Shown piece after piece: positions 25,756-33,027 of a DNA stretch of 64,000 nucleotides (its first letter is position 1; each line of letters starts with the position of its first letter). Origin of the DNA: Myceligenerans crystallogenes. GTDB taxonomy: Bacteria > Actinomycetota > Actinomycetes > Actinomycetales > Cellulomonadaceae. The stretch lies in contig NZ_BAAANL010000001.1 in NCBI RefSeq assembly GCF_039529775.1, positions 310,001 through 374,000 of the forward strand. The letters are read 5' to 3'. Made by a program: the position numbers and the translations under genes. A model generated the notes under the pieces. It had not been told where the DNA came from and searched no databases. It was given only the letters and a program-made list of their open reading frames with translations.

Positions 25756-25786
25756 ATCCTATCGTTTGCCGTCACGAAGACGTGAC
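25756..25786 (-). promoter_or_regulatory. XRE promoter with palindromic operator
   Basis: On the minus strand, TAGGAT (25756-25761) is 6 nt from the ATG. The perfect inverted repeat GTCACG-aaga-CGTGAC (25771-25786) lies just upstream, covering the -35 side. A likely self-binding site of the XRE protein. Confidence 0.55.
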
Positions 25787-25809
25787 ATATTGTGCTCATT
25801 TGAACTCTC

Positions 25810-26604
25810 TCAGGGGACATCGCTCCTCGTGATTCGCACCCATCCGAGAGCGAGGGCGATCGCCGCAAATGCCGCGAGAACCAGTCCACCTTGAACAGGA
25901 TCTTGCAGATCACGGGGGTACATCCCGGACATCGGGGTTCCTCCGACCAGAGAATCTCCAGCGGACCCCGGAAAGAAATCGACGAGCCGAATGTTTCCCA
26001 TTCCGAGCATCATGCGCAGTGCCGGCTCGATCGCGAGCAGATATCCGAATGCAGACAGAAGCGCACCGAATTGGTTCCGGACGAGTTCGCCGATCCCCAG
26101 ACCGATGAGGGACCAGAGCATGAAGGCGATGACAGTCCAACCGAGTTTCGCCTGCACCGGAGACGACCACAACCAGAGCTGTTCGCCAGCTGCGACGAGG
26201 AATGCCACAGCGACTCCTGCCGACACGATCACGCTGAGTGCAGCCAGCAAGATGTTCGCGGCGGCAGCCACGACAATCTTGGATGCCAGAACTCGATTCC
26301 TTCGAGGCTCGCCGAGGAACGTGAGCGTGGCGGTCCCGTTCCTGTAGTCGCGCGTCGCAACAAGGATGCCGACAGTGATTGCCACCATGGGCGCGACCAG
26401 AGTGGGCGCCGAGAAGAGCACGCTTGCATTGCCGGCGTCGTCGGCACCGTTGCCGAAGGGCGAAGAGCTCAGGGCGATCTGCGAGATCAGGGCAGTGAGC
26501 CCAGCCAGGACGACGAGTAGAACTCCAACGAGATACCACCACACCCGCCATGTCATGATCTTCCGGTACTCCGAGACCAGTTGTGCCGACAGCGACGGCT
26601 TCAT
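25810..26604 (-). CDS. ABC-2-type transporter permease
   Basis: 264 residues with six predicted helices (first at about 22-43; pairs near 70-90, 108-133, 150-172, 178-198 and 240-258) and no nucleotide-binding motifs. The block ATRDYRNGTATLTFLGEPRRNRVLASKIV is typical of ABC-2 permeases paired with drug or peptide exporter ATPases. It overlaps the ATPase gene by ATGA, so both form one exporter. Substrate unknown; bacitracin/lantibiotic-type self-protection exporters have this two-gene layout. Its stop is 60 bp from the XRE start on the same strand. Confidence 0.8.
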   Translation of the reverse strand: MKPSLSAQLVSEYRKIMTWRVWWYLVGVLLVVLAGLTALISQIALSSSPFGNGADDAGNASVLFSAPTLVAPMVAITVGILVATRDYRNGTATLTFLGEPRRNRVLASKIVVAAAANILLAALSVIVSAGVAVAFLVAAGEQLWLWSSPVQAKLGWTVIAFMLWSLIGLGIGELVRNQFGALLSAFGYLLAIEPALRMMLGMGNIRLVDFFPGSAGDSLVGGTPMSGMYPRDLQDPVQGGLVLAAFAAIALALGWVRITRSDVP

Positions 26605-27365
26605 CGGTGTGTCTCCGTCTGCTCGATGAGGTTCAGGAACGCGGATTCAAGCGTGGCGCGACCTGCAGAGCCTGCGGGGGCGCTGTCGAGGAGCGCGGCG
26701 AGTGTGCCTTCGTGGATCACGACTCCTGAGGCGATCAGAACGACGTGGTCCACCACTTGTTCCAACTCGGTCAGGAGGTGGCTTGACACCAGAACGGTGC
26801 CTCCGCCGTCGGCATACGATCGCAGGAATCGTCTGAGCCAGGCCATGCCTTGCGGGTCGAGTCCGTTGCCGGGCTCGTCCAGGATGAGGATCTTAGGATC
26901 GCCGAGCAACGCCGTCGCAATGGCGAGGCGCTGTTTCATGCCGAGGGAGAACTTGCCGACCCGGAGCCGTGCTGCCTTGGTCAGGTCGACCTCGGCAAGT
27001 AGAGTCTGGATCCGGGCGTCGTCGGCTCCGGCAAGAGGTGCGTAGGTGCGCAGGTGCTCGATCGCACTGTGACCGGGTGCTGCTCCTGATGCGTCGAGTA
27101 CTGCGCCGACAACTCTGACTGGGTGCCGGTGTGTGGTAAATGGCCGTCCTTCGATCAACGCGGTGCCTGCCGTCGGTTTGGAGAGGCCAAGCATTGACCG
27201 CAGCGTGGTGGTCTTGCCGGCACCGTTGGGTCCGAGCAGACCCGTGATCTGGCCGCGCCGGACCGTGAAGGTGATGTCCCTGACTGCATCGACGCTCGAG
27301 TAGGTCTTGCGGAGAGCAGTGACGACCACCGGGTCGTGGTGGTGAGGCTCATCGGATGGAAGCAC
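26601..27365 (-). CDS. ABC transporter ATP-binding protein
   Basis: 254 residues. Walker A GPNGAGKT at about 45-52, signature FSLGMKQRLAI, Walker B LILDEPGNGLDPQGM and the switch His in VLVSSHLLTE are all intact. The start is a GTG at 27365, with GAAGGGA at 27374-27380 as the ribosome site. A 9-bp hairpin ends 1 nt before that site and a second palindrome interleaves with it, so access to the start is probably regulated. Partner of the downstream permease. Confidence 0.88.
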   Translation of the reverse strand: MLPSDEPHHHDPVVVTALRKTYSSVDAVRDITFTVRRGQITGLLGPNGAGKTTTLRSMLGLSKPTAGTALIEGRPFTTHRHPVRVVGAVLDASGAAPGHSAIEHLRTYAPLAGADDARIQTLLAEVDLTKAARLRVGKFSLGMKQRLAIATALLGDPKILILDEPGNGLDPQGMAWLRRFLRSYADGGGTVLVSSHLLTELEQVVDHVVLIASGVVIHEGTLAALLDSAPAGSAGRATLESAFLNLIEQTETHR

Positions 27366-27381
27366 GGTGGGGATCCCTTCA

Positions 27382-27433
27382 GGGCGGCAAGTGATTGCCG
27401 CCCCATGGCATGAGGTCCGTGGGGCGGCAATCA
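27382..27433 (-). promoter_or_regulatory. Interleaved palindromes before the ABC operon
   Basis: GGGCGGCAA-gtga-TTGCCGCCC (27382-27403) overlaps TGATTGCCGCCCCA (27392-27405) / TGGGGCGGCAATCA (27420-27433), a perfect 14-bp inverted repeat with a 14-nt spacer. The middle arm can pair with either side. It could be an operator for a dimeric repressor or mutually exclusive RNA stems in the 5' leader. Confidence 0.6.
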
Positions 27434-27458
27434 GTGGGTGCTAGCCTTGCGGATGCCT

Positions 27459-27489
27459 CCGGTTTGGCATCTAGACCATGTCAAACCGG
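27459..27489 (-). terminator. Hairpin after the NlpC/P60-like gene
   Basis: CCGGTTTG and CAAACCGG pair perfectly, extended by a G-U and CAT/ATG to 12 bp, around a 7-nt loop. It lies 19 nt after the minus-strand stop at 27509. Confidence 0.55.
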
Positions 27490-27508
27490 GGGTCGAACGT
27501 GGGACGGC

Positions 27509-28246
27509 TCAGACGCTTTCGTAGACGGTCGTTGCCCTATCCCACTTGATCATGTACGGAATGATCGACGTGCCGCCGTCGTTGTCGTCAAGGTCGATGT
27601 TCGCGCGGCTGTGCTTGTATGCACGCCACACCAACTCCGAACAGTTGAGTTCACCGGATCCGTTCGTCTTGTTGACGCCCCACCAGATGTCGTAGGGCTT
27701 TCCGCGGTAGCGGTTGTAGGCGAAGTTTGCGGCAGACCGGCGCTTGTAGGCGCTGGTTTCGACCTTCATCCTCTCGGCACCAGGGCAGACCTTGACGCGT
27801 TGCCCGCTGATGCTTCGACTGTTGCTGCTCGATCCGGGCGCCTCAACGACAACGGTCGTGGAGTAGTAGATGCCCGTGTGCCCGTGGTTCGCGATCGAGG
27901 TCCACGCCGGGGAAATGAAGAGGTCACCCTTCCTGTCGGCGTACCCGAGGATGATTCGGTCATCGTTCTCGCAGGCCGCTGTCGGCCGGATTCCACTCGC
28001 GGCCAGCGACTTCTCACCGTCGCGAATCATCGTGGCGAGCAGGGCCGTTTCGGACACGCCCTCCTTGGCTGCGGCCCGTGCGAGCTGCTTGCCCAGCTCG
28101 GTCCTGTTGACGTCCGCAGGGATCATCTGGAGCTCGACCAGACGTTCAAGCTGCGAATCGAGTGTGCTCGCGCCAGCACTCGGCACCACGATGATCGACA
28201 TGACCATCGCGAGAGCCGCGACCAGCGCACTGAATGTTGTGCGCAT
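27509..28246 (-). CDS. Secreted permuted NlpC/P60-like (YiiX-type) protein
   Basis: 245 residues. A Sec signal peptide covers residues 1-26 (MRTTFSALVAALAMVMSII... ending ASA-like). GDLFISPAWTSIANHGHTGIYY supplies a candidate catalytic His, and NCSELVWRAY near residue 204 a candidate nucleophile Cys, in the His-before-Cys order of permuted papain-like YiiX/DUF830 enzymes. Likely acts on cell-wall peptide or a lipid/amide bond outside the cell. The ATG at 28246 has GGAGG 7 nt upstream, and a stable hairpin sits immediately before that ribosome site. Family call is by motif only. Confidence 0.6.
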   Translation of the reverse strand: MRTTFSALVAALAMVMSIIVVPSAGASTLDSQLERLVELQMIPADVNRTELGKQLARAAAKEGVSETALLATMIRDGEKSLAASGIRPTAACENDDRIILGYADRKGDLFISPAWTSIANHGHTGIYYSTTVVVEAPGSSSNSRSISGQRVKVCPGAERMKVETSAYKRRSAANFAYNRYRGKPYDIWWGVNKTNGSGELNCSELVWRAYKHSRANIDLDDNDGGTSIIPYMIKWDRATTVYESV

Positions 28247-28263
28247 CTTTCATCCTCCCTTCC

Positions 28264-28290
28264 TCGGTGGCGGGACCTTCCCACCACCGA
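28264..28290 (-). terminator. Hairpin between lipoprotein and NlpC/P60-like genes
   Basis: TCGGTGG-c-GGG pairs with CCC-a-CCACCGA around a 5-nt loop. It lies after the lipoprotein stop (28341) but only about 10 nt before the ribosome site of the next gene, so it may be a terminator or an attenuator. Confidence 0.45.
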
Positions 28291-28340
28291 CCCACACGCT
28301 TCTTGCATGTGAGAAGATTTTTGCCGATATGGCGAACTTC

Positions 28341-29576
28341 TTATTGGCCCAGCAATGCGGGACTGAGTGCTACGTCGCGCAGCACGGCGCCAGTGTCCGT
28401 CGTGAACTTGTCATTGGTGCGCAACAGCTCCTCTGTGGTTCCACCTTCCAGGGAGTGTCGCGTGATGATGATCTGGTCCTGAGGCCCGTAGGGGACTTCG
28501 ACGGCGTAAAGACTTGATTCAGTTTGGAGGGTGTAGATCGCGTCTGAGTTGTCGGGGACGTTCGCCACCGTGCTGTGGCCTCGAGTTGTGCCATTTGCAA
28601 GTTCCGTCTCGAATACCTTTCCGCTCCCATCGGTCCAGACAATGGCGCCACTCCTGATGGCCCGCGCGTCGTAGGAAGCGAACTCAAGTTTGTCGCTCGG
28701 AAACAGATCGCCATTTGTGTCGCGCAGGATCCGCTCGGTACGCTTCCCTGTCGAGACCGACCACTTGACGAGGACCGCTCGGGTCGGGCGCACGCCGTCG
28801 GCGTCCCGTTTCCCGAACTGGGCCGTGGTGAGGTAGTAGATCGTGTCGTCCACGCAGGGGGCGTCATCGAAGTATTCAAAATCCTCGGGATTCGTATCTG
28901 CGCCGGCGATAATTTCTTGCGGTCCGGGCCAGAGCCGCGCCAGTACCTTCTGTCCCTGGCTCCTGTCGATGCTGCTCCGGTAATCCTTGAGCTGGGGTCC
29001 GGTCGCCATGCCTGTTGCGTAGATTGCCTCGCCGCACTGTGCGAAGCCGGTCAGCATCCCTTCGGCGGGCTCGGACGACGATCGTTTGCCGTCATGTTCT
29101 ACAACCGTCATCCGGTACGAATCCTTCGCGTACTTGCCCTCGTTGTACACCGAGACGGCACTGGTCCCGATCGTGTGCATGGACATTTGAAGATTAGTCT
29201 TGGGGCTCTTTGTTGCATGCAGACCGGATTTGTCAAGCAAGTAGTCGTGCTCGGTGTCCGAAAAATGCAGCCCGTTCTCATCCCAAACCATCTGGTTGGT
29301 ATCCATCCCAGAGGTCTCGATGGATCGCGCTTCGCCGTCCGAATCGATCAGGACGACATAGCCTGTGTCGTTGAACTCGCTCCACTCGAACGTCTGAGGG
29401 CTCAGGTATGCGGCCATGACGGCATCGCCGAGCTCGACGTCGTCGTGGGCAGTGATGTTGATCGAGTTCGCCCCCTGCGAGCACCCGGCGAGTGCCACGG
29501 AGGCGATGAGCGCGGCCGCCGCAGTCACTCGTAGGCGATGTGTCGTTGCGTGGGCGTCACTTCTGACCCGGTTCAT
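28341..29576 (-). CDS. Lipoprotein of unknown function, beta-propeller-like
   Basis: 411 residues from the ATG at 29576 (GAGAGGA upstream). The signal peptide ends in a lipobox, VALAGC near residue 32, so the protein is probably lipid-anchored outside the membrane. The mature part consists of repeated beta strands with Trp/Asp motifs (MVWDENGLHFS, AIYATGMATG, TIYYLTTAQFG, AIVWTDGSGKVF, AIYTLQTESSLYAVEV), suggesting a seven-bladed sensor-type propeller. No enzymatic motif was found. Lower GC than its neighbours; 94 bp upstream of the NlpC/P60-like gene on the same strand. Confidence 0.65.
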   Translation of the reverse strand: MNRVRSDAHATTHRLRVTAAAALIASVALAGCSQGANSINITAHDDVELGDAVMAAYLSPQTFEWSEFNDTGYVVLIDSDGEARSIETSGMDTNQMVWDENGLHFSDTEHDYLLDKSGLHATKSPKTNLQMSMHTIGTSAVSVYNEGKYAKDSYRMTVVEHDGKRSSSEPAEGMLTGFAQCGEAIYATGMATGPQLKDYRSSIDRSQGQKVLARLWPGPQEIIAGADTNPEDFEYFDDAPCVDDTIYYLTTAQFGKRDADGVRPTRAVLVKWSVSTGKRTERILRDTNGDLFPSDKLEFASYDARAIRSGAIVWTDGSGKVFETELANGTTRGHSTVANVPDNSDAIYTLQTESSLYAVEVPYGPQDQIIITRHSLEGGTTEELLRTNDKFTTDTGAVLRDVALSPALLGQ

Positions 29577-29843
29577 CTACGGGATCCTCTCGTGGTCACA
29601 TTGGATCGGACTATCCGTCTAGTTCATGAACGATCCTGAAGTGTGTCGATTCGTACCTCGATGTCCTTGAGCCTAGCGAGAGTTGTGCTGACAGTGCAAC
29701 CTCCTGTCGGAAGTTTGTCTACAGTCACTTGGGCGTTATCGTCCTGGTACCCGAGTCGATTCGGATCGCCGCCGTCGTCACTGGGCCTCCGGACCTACCG
29801 GGTAGTGGGCCGACGGACCGTTCTGCTCCAGCCCTCTGATCAG

Positions 29844-29849
29844 TAGTTT
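29844..29849 (+). promoter_or_regulatory. -10 element of the pilin-headed gene
   Basis: TAGTTT followed by exactly 6 nt and the ATG at 29856, consistent with a leaderless transcript. No ribosome site is visible. Confidence 0.45.
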
Positions 29850-29855
29850 CGGTGT

Positions 29856-32297
29856 ATGGCCGCCTCCCAGAGCACCCGCCTTCCGCTCCGTCGCAGGCTT
29901 CGTCCGGACGGAGGGCAAGCGGTCATCGAGTACGTCGGCGTCGTCGCCGTCGTGATGCTCGTGGTGCTGGCGATCGTGCTGGGCGCGACGCCGGTCGGGG
30001 CCAGCATCAGCGAGCAGTTGCTCTGCGCCGTCGAGTCCGTGGACGGCGAGGCCGAGGACTGCGTGGGCGGGACCGGCGAGCCGGGCGGCGGCGGGACGGG
30101 GTCCCCGACGGACGCCCCGAGCGGCGACCCGTCCGCCCCACCCACCGGCGACTGCGAGACCGACGTGACCTTCGATGCCGTCAACGTCATCCAGCAGTGG
30201 GCCACCTCCGTGGTGCAGATCGGCTGCGAGTGGTACCCCGTGCCGACCAAGTGCTTCGCGGAGCACATGCCCGAGGGCTACCTGGACCGGGAGCCGGCCG
30301 ATCGGGTCTACAACCAGGACGCCGTCCCGGACTTCGTCACGTGCGTCACCGAGGGCAGGGGCGGCCCGAGCGAGGACCCGAACGACCCGAACTGCGCCAA
30401 CGCCGTGCCGACCAGCGGCGAGTTCGACGAGGACGCGCCCCCCGTGGTCCAGGTGGGCTGCAAGGAACTCCCCGTGCCCAAGGGCTGCGAGGACGAGTGG
30501 GCGAACTACGAGAACGCGGAACCGGGCAAGGACCGTGCGGCGGCGTCGGGCTGGCTGGCCAACTGCGTCGCGGACAAGTACCAGTCGATGGAGCCGCCGT
30601 GCGTCGTCGAGACCACCGGCCACGTGGACCAGACCAAGGGCTCGTTCCTGTTCTTCCGCTGGGGCGAGACCAACGGCACGCTCATCGAGAAGCTCGGCGA
30701 CGGCCGCATCCGCATCCACATCCTCAAGGGCGTCGAGCTCGGCGCGGGCATCAGCGGCGACAACGTCGGCGGCTCGCCGATCAGCTTCGACGTCGCCGGC
30801 ATCACCGGTTACGAGTCCGACAAGACCTACGAGTTCACGGACATGACCAAGGCCCAGGAGTGGATCGACTGGTACAAGAAGTACGACGCCGTGAACGGCA
30901 AGCACGCCACGCCCTACGGCTGCACCCGCGGGCCGTGCTACGTGCCGGACCCGTACCCCGAGATGGCCGACAACCTGCGCGACGAGGAGCCGGAGCACCA
31001 CGAGCTGTCCGAGTCCGACAGCAAGATCACCAAGGTCTCGCTCAAGGGCGGCCTCAGCATGGGCGGCAGCGCGGGGCAGTTCGAGCTGAAGGGGAGCATC
31101 GAGGGCGGCTACGAGGGTGAGGTCCAGGTCGAGGAGCGGCTGTTCTCCGACGGGAGCCAGGTGGCGACTTACACGTCGTCGGACATCGGCGGTTTCCTCA
31201 TCGGGGCGAAGCTCGGCGGCAAGCAGCCGTTCACGAAGGACAAGAACGGCAAGCCGACCAGCAGCGGGGGCGGCGGGGCCGGCGGCAAGGTCGGCATGGA
31301 GTGGAAGGGCACCACGAGCTCGACGGTCGTCTGGGACAAGGACGGGCAGCTCTCCAAGCTCATCATCACGATGGACGACCAGGTGATGCGGACGCTCTAC
31401 CAGGCGGGCATCGACGTGTCGGTGGCCCTGCCGTACGGCTTCACGATCGGCGGCGGGTACAAGAAGGAGGAGCAGGCGGGCACGATCTCGACCCGCCAGA
31501 TGATCCTCGACTTCAACCAGTACCCCGAGCTGCGCGAGGTGCTCGGCCCGGAGATCGACGAGGTCTTCCCGCGGGACGCCGAGGGCCGGCTCATCAAGGA
31601 CGACGTCGTCATCGACGGCAACGACGAGCAGGGCGGCGAGCTGTACGACGCCGCCGACGAGTACGGCAACGTCCGCGAGCTGAAGTACGACGCCGAGAAG
31701 GTCACCGAGGGCGGCGACTTCAAGATCGGCTGGGAGGGCCTGAACCTGTTCAAGACCGAGTGGGTCTCGGTGGACGAGGAACGGACGCTCTCGGAGTCGT
31801 CGTTCGAGGTGACCGACGTCGACGGCAACAAGCAGACCACCTCACCGGCGCCGCAGTGCCGGGCCAAGGACTTCGAGGCGCCGGACGACTACTACGAGAC
31901 GGACTTCTCCGACCCGCCGACGCACCTGGCGGACTCGGGCCACCCCACCGGCTCCGAGCACTTCCCGAACGACAAGCCCAAGTACACCGAGGGCACCTAC
32001 CCGGGCACGGACTACTCGGGCGACGTCCCCAAGGACCGCGCGGAACGCACCCACTCCCTCCTGGACGAGTACTCCCGCACCTTCCCGGACAAGAACATCC
32101 TGGTGGTCAAGGACTTCGGGAACTTCTCGTTCCGCACGGTCTCCGGCTACGAGCACCTGGCGACCGTGGACGGCTTCGACGTCATCGCGATCGACTCGGG
32201 CACGGTGAAGAACAACGGCGACGGCGGCTGGATCAACTGGGGCTTCCAGGGCAGCTACGACTACAACCCGGACACCAAGACCGTCAAGTTCAAGTAA
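29856..32297 (+). CDS. Flp-pilin-headed large surface protein, candidate effector
   Basis: 813 residues. Residues 20-63 form a class III prepilin segment (G20, then Q21-A-V-I-E25-Y26 and a hydrophobic helix ending GATPVGASI) that is about 50% identical by eye to the Flp pilin at 35442-35672. Next come a Gly/Pro/Ser linker and two Cys-rich modules (VVQIGCEWYPVPTKC and VVQVGCKELPVPKGC). Residues about 380-580 are long amphipathic strands. The last 150 or so residues are a separate acidic and aromatic domain that I cannot assign. Followed by a hairpin and a separately promoted small gene. The architecture resembles a polymorphic toxin with a pilin head; toxicity is inference. Confidence 0.6.
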   Translation: MAASQSTRLPLRRRLRPDGGQAVIEYVGVVAVVMLVVLAIVLGATPVGASISEQLLCAVESVDGEAEDCVGGTGEPGGGGTGSPTDAPSGDPSAPPTGDCETDVTFDAVNVIQQWATSVVQIGCEWYPVPTKCFAEHMPEGYLDREPADRVYNQDAVPDFVTCVTEGRGGPSEDPNDPNCANAVPTSGEFDEDAPPVVQVGCKELPVPKGCEDEWANYENAEPGKDRAAASGWLANCVADKYQSMEPPCVVETTGHVDQTKGSFLFFRWGETNGTLIEKLGDGRIRIHILKGVELGAGISGDNVGGSPISFDVAGITGYESDKTYEFTDMTKAQEWIDWYKKYDAVNGKHATPYGCTRGPCYVPDPYPEMADNLRDEEPEHHELSESDSKITKVSLKGGLSMGGSAGQFELKGSIEGGYEGEVQVEERLFSDGSQVATYTSSDIGGFLIGAKLGGKQPFTKDKNGKPTSSGGGGAGGKVGMEWKGTTSSTVVWDKDGQLSKLIITMDDQVMRTLYQAGIDVSVALPYGFTIGGGYKKEEQAGTISTRQMILDFNQYPELREVLGPEIDEVFPRDAEGRLIKDDVVIDGNDEQGGELYDAADEYGNVRELKYDAEKVTEGGDFKIGWEGLNLFKTEWVSVDEERTLSESSFEVTDVDGNKQTTSPAPQCRAKDFEAPDDYYETDFSDPPTHLADSGHPTGSEHFPNDKPKYTEGTYPGTDYSGDVPKDRAERTHSLLDEYSRTFPDKNILVVKDFGNFSFRTVSGYEHLATVDGFDVIAIDSGTVKNNGDGGWINWGFQGSYDYNPDTKTVKFK

Positions 32298-32301
32298 CCA
32301 C

Positions 32302-32334
32302 GGAGCGCCGTCGGCCCGCTGCCGACGGCGCTCC
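32302..32334 (+). terminator. Terminator after the pilin-headed gene
   Basis: Perfect 14-bp stem GGAGCGCCGTCGGC / GCCGACGGCGCTCC with a 5-nt loop, starting 5 nt after the stop codon. Confidence 0.8.
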
Positions 32335-32339
32335 TCGGA

Positions 32340-32345
32340 TAACCT
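32340..32345 (+). promoter_or_regulatory. -10 element of the candidate immunity gene
   Basis: TAACCT with 6 nt to the ATG at 32352, directly after the terminator. The gene thus has its own, apparently leaderless, start. Confidence 0.45.
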
Positions 32346-32351
32346 CGGGCC

Positions 32352-32888
32352 ATGCGCAAACTCCGTTTCCAGAGCTGGATCACCGAGCTCGTCGACGCCA
32401 GCCTCCCACCGCAGATCAAGCGCATCGAATGGGAGGCCACGGGCGTCAACAAGGATGCGGGGATGGGAGATCAGTGTGTCGGGCTCGTCTTCGAGTCCCC
32501 CGATGGCGGCTCCGCGTACCTGCGCTTCGTGTACGGCGGTGGCCCTCTCGGCGACAACCCCGACGAGCCCGAGCGGGAACCCGTGACCGGCGAGCCGCCC
32601 GCGCCCGTCGCGCCCGTGGAGCTGGCGCTGTCCGGGGACCGGCTGCGCATGGCCGACCTCGAAGCCTGGATCACATCCCTGATCCTGAACGCCCAGCACC
32701 CCGAAGTCCGCTCCGTGGAGCTGTTCTCAGAACGCGAGCAGGACCCGAGGTCCGGCTTCTCCCACCCGTTCGGGTTCTCGCTGAAGTGGCATGACGGGGA
32801 CAGCGTGATCGGTTTCTTCCAGTACACGCTTGCCCGCGGCGAGCGACGGTCCAAGGACACGGAGTACCGGATCAAGGAGGCAGTCTGA
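32352..32888 (+). CDS. Hypothetical protein, candidate immunity partner
   Basis: 178 residues, soluble, no signal peptide. Two related halves can be seen: LRFQSWITELVDASLPPQIKRIEWEA with a beta strand AYLRFVYGGG, and LEAWITSLILNAQHPEVRSVELF with FSLKWHDGDSVIGFFQY, joined by a Pro/Glu-rich linker. I recognise no family. A small acidic cytoplasmic protein directly after a large candidate effector, with its own promoter, fits an immunity role, but this is positional inference only. The next small gene begins 1 nt after its stop. Confidence 0.55.
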   Translation: MRKLRFQSWITELVDASLPPQIKRIEWEATGVNKDAGMGDQCVGLVFESPDGGSAYLRFVYGGGPLGDNPDEPEREPVTGEPPAPVAPVELALSGDRLRMADLEAWITSLILNAQHPEVRSVELFSEREQDPRSGFSHPFGFSLKWHDGDSVIGFFQYTLARGERRSKDTEYRIKEAV

Positions 32889-33011
32889 ATGGCAACGGTC
32901 AAGTGCTCGACCTGCAAGCAGATCGTCGGAGTGGTCGATGGCAAGGTGGCCCCGCACCAGACGAGCGGGAGCGGCTCCGCCATGTGCTCCGGCTCTGGCA
33001 AGAAGGCCTGA
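32889..33011 (+). CDS. 40-residue zinc-ribbon-like peptide
   Basis: ATG at 32889 abuts the preceding stop; GGAGG lies about 9 nt upstream inside the previous gene. The peptide has C6-S-T-C9, H23 and C33 followed by SGSG, the C-x2-C...H...C-x-GSG pattern of small actinobacterial zinc-ribbon tails. It probably binds one zinc. Function unknown; co-translation with the upstream gene is likely. Confidence 0.55.
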   Translation: MATVKCSTCKQIVGVVDGKVAPHQTSGSGSAMCSGSGKKA

Positions 33012-33027
33012 CAGGAGGGCTGCTGCC

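Noticed and set aside
28299..28322. Small + strand hairpin with U-tract (CTTCT/AGAAG then ATTTTT)
   Set aside because: It has terminator form on the + strand, but no + strand gene ends nearby; the stem is only 5 bp.
29643..29846. 67-residue + strand frame in the gap before the pilin-headed gene
   Set aside because: No ribosome site, unbiased composition, and it overlaps the promoter; more likely regulatory spacer.
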